A stretch of 10,578 bases of DNA from Phil1 sp963643205 (GTDB lineage: Bacteria > Bacillota > Clostridia > Christensenellales > CAG-138), in contig CAVIJJ010000041.1 of NCBI GenBank assembly GCA_963643205.1, positions 1 through 10,578 on the forward strand, read 5' to 3'. The first letter of the stretch is position 1. Every line of letters starts with the position of its first letter. Both the position numbers and the translations under genes were made by a program. The notes beneath the pieces were generated by a model that had not been told where the DNA came from, did no database searches, and saw nothing but the letters and a program-made list of their open reading frames with translations. Shown here one piece after another: positions 1 through 4,571 of the stretch.

Positions 1-155
1 ACGGGGCAATCATACCCCGTGAGAGATCCGGAAGTCTTGTTTACCCTGTCGGCCTTTTCTTGCGCCTTTTGCAAAAGTTCCTCCGCGCTAAGGTCGGATA
101 AACGCTTGTGCTTAGAACGTAACTCCAAAATTAGGGCTGCTGCTTTGTCTTGCAT
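1..155 (-). CDS. DnaC-like replicative helicase loader, N-terminal part (runs off the window)
   Basis: Minus-strand reading from an ATG at 155 gives 51 codons before the window edge. The N-terminus is a charged helix (MQDKAAALILELRSKHKRLS) and the visible end reads GSLTGYDCP, the beginning of the CPxC-type zinc motif found near the N-terminus of phage DnaC/IstB-type loaders; the AAA+ domain would lie outside the window. An AAAGGAGA ribosome binding site sits 6 nt upstream. The gene begins 44 bp inside the end of the replisome organiser gene, so the two are translationally linked, and initiator followed by helicase loader is the usual Firmicutes phage pairing. Inferred role: loading the host replicative helicase at the phage origin. 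Only the N-terminus is seen, so the family call is moderately firm. Confidence 0.7.
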   Translation of the reverse strand, partial: MQDKAAALILELRSKHKRLSDLSAEELLQKAQEKADRVNKTSGSLTGYDCP

Positions 156-822
156 TGCCGTCTCCTTTCTTCGCGTCCATGTCTGCCCACGTTAAAATGG
201 TGGCATAATGGTTCTTGTATTTGTTCGGGTGGTTCGAGATATACGCCGAAAGCCGCTCGATACGCTTCTCCCAGTCCGTGAACCTTGCCTTTAGCTTTTC
301 AAGCTCCGGATCTGAAAGCAAAACGTTGTTAAATTCGCCGTAGGGCTTTTTGCAAGGGGCAATATCTACGTCAGTAGATATAGGGTTATTACTCTTACTC
401 TTACTCTTACTCTTACTCTTAGTATGTGTGCAAGAATTGTTGCAAGATGTGTGCGGAACTTGTTGCAGGATGTGTGCGGAACTTGTTGCAACTTCTGTTG
501 CAAAACTTGTTGCATCAGTGCAACAAATAGCTCCGTTTTCATCGTACAAGGGGGTTATTGTATATAGTCCTGCGTTCCCACGATTACCCTGCTTATAGGT
601 TATCAATCCCGCTTGAATAAGAACGTTACGGTAACGAGTAAGGCCGTATCTATCAAGTCCCGCCATCGCTTGAAGCGTTGAATTAGGCGCGTTAAACTCA
701 TCTTTCCAGCCGCACGTATTTGCGCAATCTAAAATAGCAAAGTACAAATATCCAGAGCCGGAAGGCAACTTGTTTAGTTTTGCCCAATTCCAAAAGGCGT
801 TAATCTGACTGATATACTTCAC
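112..822 (-). CDS. Replisome organiser / replication initiator (DnaD-like phage protein)
   Basis: The 236-aa protein has an N-terminal winged-helix region (about residues 1-95, replication-initiator type), a low-complexity linker (about 99-155) with five Lys-Ser pairs at 135-144, and a C-terminal domain (160-217) with the YGEFNNVLL start and HYATILTWA end typical of Firmicutes phage replisome organisers. By family it would bind the phage origin and recruit the helicase loader, whose gene overlaps its 3' end. The start codon is GTG at 822, chosen because GAGGAGG lies 6 nt upstream and the spacing to ssb is 15 bp. The linker DNA is unusual: it holds direct repeats that look like iterons and a hexanucleotide microsatellite (see separate entries), so the gene probably contains its own origin, as lambda O does. 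Confidence 0.8.
   Translation of the reverse strand: MKYISQINAFWNWAKLNKLPSGSGYLYFAILDCANTCGWKDEFNAPNSTLQAMAGLDRYGLTRYRNVLIQAGLITYKQGNRGNAGLYTITPLYDENGAICCTDATSFATEVATSSAHILQQVPHTSCNNSCTHTKSKSKSKSKSNNPISTDVDIAPCKKPYGEFNNVLLSDPELEKLKARFTDWEKRIERLSAYISNHPNKYKNHYATILTWADMDAKKGDGNARQSSSPNFGVTF
362..381. repeat. Perfect 8-bp inverted repeat beside the iterons
   Basis: ATATCTAC (362-369) and GTAGATAT (374-381) are exact inverted copies separated by GTCA. The dyad lies in the initiator gene between the hexanucleotide repeat and the conserved C-terminal domain. It could be a hairpin in the origin or a protein-binding site; a chance dyad in linker DNA is also possible. Confidence 0.45.
389..418. repeat. 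Hexanucleotide microsatellite (TTACTC)x5 within the initiator gene
   Basis: Five perfect tandem copies of TTACTC run from 389 to 418, followed by a partial copy. On the coding strand they encode alternating Lys-Ser. Slippage changes the length by two codons at a time and so keeps the reading frame. The tract is next to the iterons and may tune the linker length or serve as a pyrimidine/purine-biased stretch in the origin. Confidence 0.85.
425..526. repeat. Iteron-like repeats, probable phage replication origin inside the initiator gene
   Basis: TTGTTGCA occurs on the plus strand at 437-444, 460-467, 483-490 and 507-514, with CTGTTGCA at 495-502 and an inverted copy TGCAACAA at 519-526. The first three copies are exactly 23 bp apart because a longer unit (TTGTTGCA, then R, then GATGTGTGCGGAAC) is repeated at 437-459 and 460-482; copies three to five are 12 bp apart. 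Regular phasing at two helical turns and then about one turn is what an initiator-binding iteron array looks like. The array encodes the poorly constrained linker of the initiator (residues about 99-133). A hexanucleotide repeat and a perfect hairpin lie just beyond it. Origin function is inferred. Confidence 0.65.
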
Positions 823-837
823 GGTCAGCCTCCTCGC

Positions 838-1215
838 TTAAAACGGTAAGCCCTCGTCGCTTATCTCCTGCCATGTCTCAACGGGAGCGGTCTGCGCCTC
901 CTGCTTGGGGGTGAGAAACTCAATTTCGCTGGCGCTCACTTCGGTGATAGTGCGCTTTTCGCCGTTCTTCTCATAGATACGGTTGTGCATTTCGCCGACT
1001 ACGCCAACCTTATTACCCTTTTCCAGATAACGGGCACAAACCTCCGCGAGCTTGTCCCACGTCTGAATTGGGAAGAAGTCCGCGACCTTGTTGCCGGATG
1101 CGTCCTTAAAACGCCTGTCAACAGCAATAGTGAAGCTGCACACGTTCTTGCCGCTGTTTGTCTGCCTAATCTCCGGCGCCTTAGTCAAGCGCCCTATCAA
1201 ATGTACGGTGTTCAT
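838..1215 (-). CDS. ssb: Single-stranded DNA-binding protein
   Basis: The 125-aa protein has the SSB OB fold over about residues 1-105 (opening MNTVHLIGRLTKAPEIR, and the DFFPIQTWDKLAEVC segment) and ends in DEGLPF, the acidic C-terminal tip that docks partner proteins. It coats single-stranded DNA during phage replication and recombination. The tail linker is short (about 15 residues) compared with chromosomal SSBs, as is common in phages. The ATG shares bases with the TGA of the upstream HNH-like gene (ATGA overlap), so translation is coupled; GGGAGGAA precedes it. The replisome organiser follows after 15 bp. Confidence 0.93.
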   Translation of the reverse strand: MNTVHLIGRLTKAPEIRQTNSGKNVCSFTIAVDRRFKDASGNKVADFFPIQTWDKLAEVCARYLEKGNKVGVVGEMHNRIYEKNGEKRTITEVSASEIEFLTPKQEAQTAPVETWQEISDEGLPF

Positions 1216-1508
1216 AAATAATTCCTCCCAAATATTTTTCTAAAATCAAGTTCCGGATAATGCTTTTCAAAAGCTTTTTGTGCTTTCCTTTTAAGCTCTA
1301 AATCCGCTTCGCGATTAAAATGCACTCCATCCGGCGGTTCATTGTGTAAGTCGTGCCTCAGCCATACCCATAGGCCGTATTTTGCGCTAAGCTTACGGTT
1401 TGCAGTACCGAACAGCACATGGTGCATTTCCAATCCCACGGTTGAGCCGCTGCGGAAACATACTTTATCGTCTTGCATTATGCTCGGCGCATTTTTGTAC
1501 TTTGCCAT
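1212..1508 (-). CDS. Small HNH-like recombination-module protein with incomplete zinc ligands
   Basis: The 98-aa protein has the HHVLFGTANRKLSAKYGL core (residues 29-46) and the FRKIFGRNYL end familiar from small HNH/NinG-like proteins of Firmicutes phage recombination modules. Relatives known to me carry CxxC before the His pair and CxxxCH after it. Here the first motif is C17-F-R-S20 and the second is R51-H52-D-L-H55, so three of the four usual cysteines are missing. It may have lost metal binding or belong to a divergent branch; nuclease activity should not be assumed. The ATG at 1508 has GGGAGA about 8 nt upstream. It overlaps the NinB-like gene by 44 bp and ssb by ATGA. Confidence 0.55.
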   Translation of the reverse strand: MAKYKNAPSIMQDDKVCFRSGSTVGLEMHHVLFGTANRKLSAKYGLWVWLRHDLHNEPPDGVHFNREADLELKRKAQKAFEKHYPELDFRKIFGRNYL

Positions 1509-2016
1509 CGGTTGTCTCCCATCTGTCTACCAGTCCCGCGAGTTCCGCAGGGGTCAACGTCTCAATACCTAACTGTTTACAATCTTGCACGACTAAATCA
1601 ATCAGAGCGGCCATTTGCTGTTTGTTATACGAGGATGAGCCGTAATATAAACGGAGTATCACTTCGTCCCCGGTATCATCGTCCAGCCTGTCGGTGAACC
1701 ATCCCAGGCCGTAGGCGCTCCATACCCTGTCAATGGCCGCGGCGGCTGTCTTTTTAACCACGAGTAATTGCGATATGCCCAGCTCTCTTACCGCCTTACG
1801 GTAAAGCTCGTTGGGGCTTATTTGCACCATGTCGGAAATCTTGCCGACTAACGTCCACATATAAGCGTTTGCCGAACGACTGCGCTTAGGTTTGTACGGC
1901 TTAATCGTTAGTTCAAGCTCACCTTCCGGCAAATCTTCGGGGCGGTCTATCTCAAACGAAACAGACCATTTCCCCGAAGTATAATCTCTCGTAAAACGCG
2001 GGTTACGCGCTCGCAT
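1465..2016 (-). CDS. NinB/Orf-like recombination protein
   Basis: The 183-aa protein has a beta-rich start, a KRSRSANAYMWTLVGKI segment (residues 44-60) that aligns by eye with the RSLDQNRKLW region of lambda NinB (Orf), and a C-terminal YYGSSSYNKQQMAALIDLV stretch common in Firmicutes phage versions. Lambda Orf is a recombination mediator that helps load recombinase onto SSB-coated DNA. The location between a Rad52-like annealing protein and SSB fits that role. The start at 2016 lies 14 bp inside the preceding gene, with GGGAG about 7 nt upstream. The family assignment rests on one conserved patch and on context. Confidence 0.6.
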   Translation of the reverse strand: MRARNPRFTRDYTSGKWSVSFEIDRPEDLPEGELELTIKPYKPKRSRSANAYMWTLVGKISDMVQISPNELYRKAVRELGISQLLVVKKTAAAAIDRVWSAYGLGWFTDRLDDDTGDEVILRLYYGSSSYNKQQMAALIDLVVQDCKQLGIETLTPAELAGLVDRWETTDGKVQKCAEHNARR

Positions 2017-2671
2017 TTGCCGCTCCCTTCATCAGTTCCGCAACCTCGGCAAGTTCTTCCACACTTAACTCGTTCAAGGTTCGGCCGTAACGCTTAACGC
2101 AGGACTTGTCGATTGCTCTCGCGCTCGCGCCGGATCCGGCGATTATCTTTAAGTATTCATCACGCTTCGGATCTGCTTTTTGCTTCGGCTTCTGTTCTTG
2201 CTTCGGTTCCTGCTTCGGCTCCTCAACGGCGGCGGTGTACTTAGTCTTATCTTTGTCCCAGTACACATTAGCGCCTACGCCCAGGGCTTTACATGCAACC
2301 GATATAGCATCGGTAAGCGCCATCTTATAGCACTCATCACTCATGTACAGGCCGTTACGCTCGCTGGCAAGGAAATGGCTACCGCCGGTAGCGGGAATAC
2401 CCTCGCTCCATCCCCCACGCCACTTGACATACAGGGTAATGTTGCAAAACGCGGCGATTTCCTTGTCGCTGGGTTCAAGCCATTGGCGGTCTATCGTGTA
2501 TTTCCATCCGAACCCGCACGGGCCGAAAGTTTCGGTCAGGACTTTTATACGCCACATCGGGTTAATATCGGTCATGCCCTTTAATCTGCCGGCGCCTATT
2601 TCCTTCTGCGCCTCCTTCGGCACGGATCGGAGCACTTCATACAGCTCCATGTTGTTATTCTTGATTTCCAT
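2003..2671 (-). CDS. Rad52-type single-strand annealing protein (DUF1071/Sak3-like)
   Basis: The 222-aa protein contains KGMTDINPMWRIKVLTETFG (31-50), the CGFGWKYTIDRQWLE stretch and ALGVGANVYWDKDKTKY (129-145), features of phage Rad52-superfamily annealing proteins. A Lys/Gln/Pro-rich linker (about 150-168) leads to a small helical C-terminal domain (171-216). The family anneals complementary single strands during phage recombination, with SSB and accessory proteins such as those encoded downstream. The ATG at 2671 was chosen over Met8 because GAGAGGAT lies about 10 nt upstream and because the ATG overlaps the stop of the preceding 30-aa ORF (TAATG). Confidence 0.72.
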   Translation of the reverse strand: MEIKNNNMELYEVLRSVPKEAQKEIGAGRLKGMTDINPMWRIKVLTETFGPCGFGWKYTIDRQWLEPSDKEIAAFCNITLYVKWRGGWSEGIPATGGSHFLASERNGLYMSDECYKMALTDAISVACKALGVGANVYWDKDKTKYTAAVEEPKQEPKQEQKPKQKADPKRDEYLKIIAGSGASARAIDKSCVKRYGRTLNELSVEELAEVAELMKGAANASA

Positions 2672-2763
2672 TACTTGACATCCTCTCTCCAGTTTTGTTC
2701 GCTGGTTCCGGTCGGGTAGTCGGGGACTTCCACGTCCTCATGCTGCATCAGCCACCATTCCAT
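2671..2763 (-). CDS. 30-aa small protein between Gp157 and the Rad52-like gene
   Basis: An ATG immediately follows the Gp157 stop codon (TAAATG), and the frame runs 30 codons to a TAA that overlaps the next gene's ATG (TAATG). AGGTGG lies 5 nt before the start codon. The protein begins MEWWLMQHEDVEVPDYPTG and is acidic and rich in Trp. The exact fit between two genes and the start/stop coupling on both sides argue for real translation. I do not recognise the family; it could be a small protein in its own right or an ORF that couples translation of its neighbours. Confidence 0.6.
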   Translation of the reverse strand: MEWWLMQHEDVEVPDYPTGTSEQNWREDVK

Positions 2764-3240
2764 TTAGGCCACCTGCAACGAATGGCGCTCGCTCATCTGA
2801 GCGTAAGGGCAGTAAACATCGTTCTTGAGATAATCGCGGATAGCCATTTTATCAACGGCGTAGGTAACTCTGACTGCGGTGGGGGCAAACTGCTGTGCCC
2901 ATTCGATAAGCCCGGTTTCATCAAGTACTTCAAGGAACTTGTTTGTACGGCGCTTAAGCGATACGCGCGGGGTCTCAAACTGCTTACCGTCTAAGGCAGC
3001 GTCAAGGTAATTCTCCAGGCGTTCAACCTTCTTTTCAAGCTTCTTACGGCGCTCGGCAAGGGCCTTTTCCTCTTCACGGATTGCCTTTATCTCTGCCAGC
3101 AGGTTCTTTATCCATAAAGCGACGTTCTCTATCTTTTCACACTCGGCCATCTGGAGCTTTTCAAAAGCCTCCATGTCCGTTATTTCGCCATCCTCATTTA
3201 CGAGGGCGAGGACTTCTTCTCTGATTTCGTAAAGTGTCAT
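2764..3240 (-). CDS. Siphovirus Gp157 family protein
   Basis: The 158-aa protein has an acidic N-terminus, a long predicted coiled coil rich in Lys, Glu and Arg (about residues 30-85), then ALDGKQFETPRVSLKRRTNK and a C-terminal beta/helical end. This is the pattern and length of the Gp157 family first noted in Streptococcus thermophilus phages, where a member was linked to phage resistance. The biochemical role is not settled; the constant position upstream of annealing/recombination genes suggests work with that module. AGGAGATAATTAACA precedes the ATG. The stop is directly followed by the start of the 30-aa ORF. Confidence 0.85.
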   Translation of the reverse strand: MTLYEIREEVLALVNEDGEITDMEAFEKLQMAECEKIENVALWIKNLLAEIKAIREEEKALAERRKKLEKKVERLENYLDAALDGKQFETPRVSLKRRTNKFLEVLDETGLIEWAQQFAPTAVRVTYAVDKMAIRDYLKNDVYCPYAQMSERHSLQVA

Positions 3241-3242
3241 TG

Positions 3243-3455
3243 TTAATTATCTCCTTTCCCCGAGCGGGCGTCTATGTAGGCCCGAACCTTAGATACGTTG
3301 TAGACCCTGCGGCGACCAACCATGAAAACGGCGTCTGCCGCTTCTGCGATTTCAGCCGCGGTGTTCTTCCCGAGGGAAAGTATTTGCATCAAGCCGGTAA
3401 TGTCTACGGTGATGGGGCTAAGTGATATGACGGGGTTGCTTTCTCTTTTTTGCAT
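3243..3455 (-). CDS. Small HTH DNA-binding protein (excisionase-like fold)
   Basis: The 70-aa protein has the pattern LMQILSLGKNTAAEIAEAAD, then GRRRVYNVSKVRAYID (residues 22-63), a winged-helix DNA-binding layout seen in many small Firmicutes mobile-element proteins. Family members are annotated as HTH or excisionase-like; the target site is unknown. GAGGAGAA lies about 8 nt upstream of the ATG at 3455. It is separated from the upstream gene by 4 bp and from Gp157 by 2 bp, so it is a full member of the early operon. It could influence excision or early transcription, but nothing in the sequence decides between them. Confidence 0.6.
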   Translation of the reverse strand: MQKRESNPVISLSPITVDITGLMQILSLGKNTAAEIAEAADAVFMVGRRRVYNVSKVRAYIDARSGKGDN

Positions 3456-3459
3456 TTTG

Positions 3460-3690
3460 TTAATTCTCCTCTTCTTTTATTTCATATCTTGAATAGTGTG
3501 AACCGTTGCTTGTTTCAACGGTTGACGTAATGGGATAACCCAGGCTTCTCAACACTTTGATTACTGCCGATAAGCGGGTGATGTGGTAAACCTCAAACGC
3601 TTCCCACGATGTCAGGCTCCCACAATTTTTTAAGTGATTTAACACTTTTGTCGCTTGCCCTTTCGGGAGCTTACGTGGTATAATGTCCAT
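3460..3690 (-). CDS. Winged-helix/HTH small DNA-binding protein, probable antisense-RNA target
   Basis: The 76-aa protein (ATKVLNHLKNCGSLTSWEAF, then HITRLSAVIKVLRSLGYPI, then a beta wing) has a winged-helix arrangement used for DNA binding; its target is unknown. Translation starts at ATG 3690 after AGAAGG with 8 nt spacing. The ribosome binding site lies in the loop of a perfect 8-bp hairpin, and a plus-strand promoter inside the first codons could fire an RNA antisense to it. Tight regulation of this protein would make it a candidate control point of the early operon. Function is inferred only from fold-level pattern and context. Confidence 0.6.
   Translation of the reverse strand: MDIIPRKLPKGQATKVLNHLKNCGSLTSWEAFEVYHITRLSAVIKVLRSLGYPITSTVETSNGSHYSRYEIKEEEN
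3655..3684 (+). promoter_or_regulatory. Plus-strand promoter for candidate antisense RNA 1
   Basis: TTGCCC (3655-3660), an 18-bp spacer and a perfect TATAAT (3679-3684) preceded by TG plus one base (extended -10). It points against the early operon and lies inside the 5' end of the 76-aa gene. The predicted start near 3691 coincides with the first base of an inverted repeat. Part of the -10 is dictated by the Ile codons of the gene, so a chance match is possible. Confidence 0.55.
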
Positions 3691-3715
3691 AACAAATACC
3701 TTCTTTCTATTTGTT
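3691..3715 (-). promoter_or_regulatory. mRNA hairpin presenting the ribosome binding site of the 76-aa gene
   Basis: On the minus-strand mRNA, AACAAAUA and UAUUUGUU pair perfectly over 8 bp and leave GAAAGAAGG in the loop. The start codon follows immediately after the stem (ATG at 3690). The ribosome binding site is therefore displayed in a loop, as in classical antisense-RNA targets. Confidence 0.55.
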
Positions 3716-3730
3716 GTCTTTCGATGGAGA

Positions 3731-3762
3731 AGTCCCCGTTAAACCCGGGGGCTTTTTCTTTT
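3731..3762 (+). terminator. Plus-strand intrinsic terminator inside the minus-strand early operon
   Basis: AGTCCCCG (3731-3738) pairs with CGGGGGCT (3746-3753) with one G-U, loop TTAAACC, and is followed by the T-rich tail CTTTTTCTTTT. The reverse strand has no T-run after the stem, so the element terminates plus-strand RNA only. There is no plus-strand protein gene upstream, which is why a short antisense RNA is proposed. Confidence 0.65.
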
Positions 3763-3864
3763 ACTGCGCTTCGCGTCTTTACGGCAGATATGGAACGCGA
3801 CAGCCAGCATGGATCCCATCATTACCGTGTAATAGATCCAGAACGCTACGTGCCAGATGTTCAT
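3739..3864 (-). CDS. 41-aa single-pass membrane protein
   Basis: An ATG at 3864 with the very strong ribosome binding site AAAGGAGGAATTGCAA opens a 41-codon frame. The protein begins MNIWHVAFWIYYTVMMGSML, so residues about 4-27 form one hydrophobic segment, followed by a strongly basic tail (RKDAKRSKRKSPRV). The charge pattern suggests the tail stays in the cytoplasm. The start codon overlaps the TGA of the upstream 48-aa ORF (ATGA). The stop codon lies in the loop of the plus-strand terminator hairpin. I do not recognise the family; early-operon membrane miniproteins are sometimes exclusion or host-takeover factors, but nothing here shows that. Confidence 0.7.
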   Translation of the reverse strand: MNIWHVAFWIYYTVMMGSMLAVAFHICRKDAKRSKRKSPRV

Positions 3865-4007
3865 TTGCAATTCCTCCTTTTTATTCGTTGTTCAATGTGT
3901 TGCCGTTGTGCCGCGGCGGCTTCTTGCCGGCCTCGCTCGGCGACTTTCCTTTTGTGCTCATGCTCGGCCTTAATCCGTTGCAGGAAATCTTCTTTACTCA
4001 GCTTCAT
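3861..4007 (-). CDS. 48-aa charged helical protein
   Basis: An ATG at 4007 opens a 48-codon frame beginning MKLSKEDFLQRIKAEHEHKR and continuing with an Ala/Gln/Arg-rich helix, so the whole protein is likely a basic alpha-helix or short coiled coil. It overlaps the end of the excisionase-like gene by 14 bp, and its stop overlaps the start of the 41-aa membrane protein (ATGA). GGGGA precedes the start codon at 6 nt spacing. It is coupled on both sides and therefore probably translated. The family is not recognised; a nucleic-acid or partner-protein binding helix would fit. Confidence 0.6.
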   Translation of the reverse strand: MKLSKEDFLQRIKAEHEHKRKVAERGRQEAAAAQRQHIEQRIKRRNCK

Positions 4008-4179
4008 CCTTAATCCCCATGAATTCATAGAATGGCTTGCGGGGGATAATTACCCTGTTCCCGACTACCACCACATTAAATCCCAGTTTCCGGGGATCGT
4101 CCTGCGCCTGACTGCGCAAGCTCTGCGGGTTAACTCCCAAGATTGCGGCAGCCTCTTCGGCCCTTATGTAGGCTCCCAT
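3994..4179 (-). CDS. Excisionase-like / MerR-type HTH protein
   Basis: The protein has 61 aa when started at the ATG at 4179 (MGAYIRAEEAAAILGVNPQS...). The AAAILGVNPQSLRSQAQ helix-turn-helix followed by GFNVVVVGNRVIIPRKPFYEFMG is the small winged-helix layout of phage excisionases and related binding proteins. An in-frame TTG at 4221 would extend it into the preceding Cro-like gene, but it lacks a ribosome binding site, whereas GGGGGAA lies about 6 nt before the ATG. Placement right after the Cro-like gene at the head of the early operon fits an excisionase. Direction of integrase catalysis would be its role if so; other regulatory roles are possible. Confidence 0.6.
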   Translation of the reverse strand: MGAYIRAEEAAAILGVNPQSLRSQAQDDPRKLGFNVVVVGNRVIIPRKPFYEFMGIKDEAE

Positions 4180-4199
4180 TTGCTGTTCCCCCAATTCGC

Positions 4200-4406
4200 T
4201 TAAAGTGAATTTACAGAGCAAAAATTAAGATTGTCATAGGGAACAGCGTAAAGCACACACATTTCTGCCAGTTTGTTTGCGGGGGGATATGATGCCCCAT
4301 TTTCCCATTTACATAGTGTTGAATTGCTTATCGACAGCCTTTTCGCCGCCTCCCTTTGAGAGAGATGAGCGTTTACCCTGGCTGCTTCAAGCGTTACCTT
4401 GTACAT
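4200..4406 (-). CDS. Cro-like XRE-family repressor, first gene of the early operon
   Basis: The 68-aa protein is a single helix-turn-helix domain (residues about 4-58; SQREAAKRLSISNSTLCKWE contains the recognition helices). It is divergent from the CI-like gene, and the 165-bp interval holds promoters in both directions, the standard CI/Cro arrangement. It would bind the shared operators to shut off lysogenic or early transcription. AGAAAGGAGGTCACT precedes the ATG, among the strongest ribosome binding sites in the window. Confidence 0.8.
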   Translation of the reverse strand: MYKVTLEAARVNAHLSQREAAKRLSISNSTLCKWENGASYPPANKLAEMCVLYAVPYDNLNFCSVNSL

Positions 4407-4452
4407 AGTGACCTCCTTTCTGAAATTCCCTTAAAGTGTATCGGTTGAGTAT

Positions 4453-4481
4453 ATAATAAATCATCGCGGGCACAATGTCAA
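4453..4481 (-). promoter_or_regulatory. Early (lytic) operon promoter
   Basis: On the minus strand TTGACA (4481-4476) is followed after exactly 17 bp by TATTAT (4458-4453). Transcription would start near 4446, about 40 nt before the Cro-like ATG, and run through the whole early operon. The left half-site of a 9-bp inverted repeat (4457-4465) begins within the -10, so a repressor bound there would block it. Confidence 0.75.
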
Positions 4482-4515
4482 CAGCTAAAAGCGAATTTTC
4501 TCAAAAGATGATTTA
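4457..4515. promoter_or_regulatory. Candidate operator pair between the divergent repressor genes
   Basis: TAAATCATC (4457-4465) and GATGATTTA (4507-4515) are perfect 9-bp inverted copies whose centres are 50 bp apart, about five helical turns. One touches the -10 of the early promoter and the other the -35 of the CI promoter. This is the arrangement expected for sites of the CI-like or Cro-like protein, possibly with looping. Assignment to a protein is inferred. Confidence 0.5.
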
Positions 4516-4540
4516 CTTAGAGCGAAAAATGGTGTACTAT
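4512..4540 (+). promoter_or_regulatory. Promoter of the CI-like repressor gene
   Basis: TTTACT (4512-4517), 17-bp spacer, TACTAT (4535-4540), pointing to the CI-like gene at 4572. It is weaker than the divergent early promoter. Its -35 overlaps the right half-site of the 9-bp inverted repeat (4507-4515), and a direct repeat lies just downstream. Confidence 0.5.
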
Positions 4541-4558
4541 ATAGTCAAGATAGTCAAG
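4541..4558. repeat. Tandem ATAGTCAAG repeat downstream of the CI promoter
   Basis: ATAGTCAAG occurs twice in tandem (4541-4549 and 4550-4558), with a further ATAGTC at 4565-4570. The copies sit between the -10 and the start codon of the CI-like gene, in the leader of its mRNA. They could be additional repressor sites or simply leader sequence. Confidence 0.5.
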
Positions 4559-4571
4559 GCGGTGATAGTCT

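Larger units (their letters stand above)
3691..3762 (+). ncRNA. Candidate antisense small RNA 1, opposite the ribosome binding site of the 76-aa gene
   Basis: A transcript from the promoter at 3655-3684 would run about 65-70 nt. It would form hairpin 1 (AACAAATA 3691-3698 with TATTTGTT 3708-3715, loop CCTTCTTTC) and then a terminator hairpin ending in a U-rich tail. The loop of hairpin 1 is the exact complement of the loop that carries the AAGAAGG ribosome binding site on the opposing mRNA, so the two folded RNAs could meet through their loops. The 3' half is antisense to the end of the 41-aa ORF. No plus-strand ORF with a ribosome binding site is present. The existence of this RNA is inferred. 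Confidence 0.5.

Noticed and set aside
425..526. Regular repeats resembling a short CRISPR array
   Set aside because: Units are only 8 bp with 23- or 12-bp periods, lie in a coding gene and lack spacers of CRISPR length; iterons explain them better.
3994..4221. Longer form of the excisionase-like protein from TTG at 4221
   Set aside because: No ribosome binding site before the TTG and a long overlap with the Cro-like gene; the ATG at 4179 has GGGGGAA.
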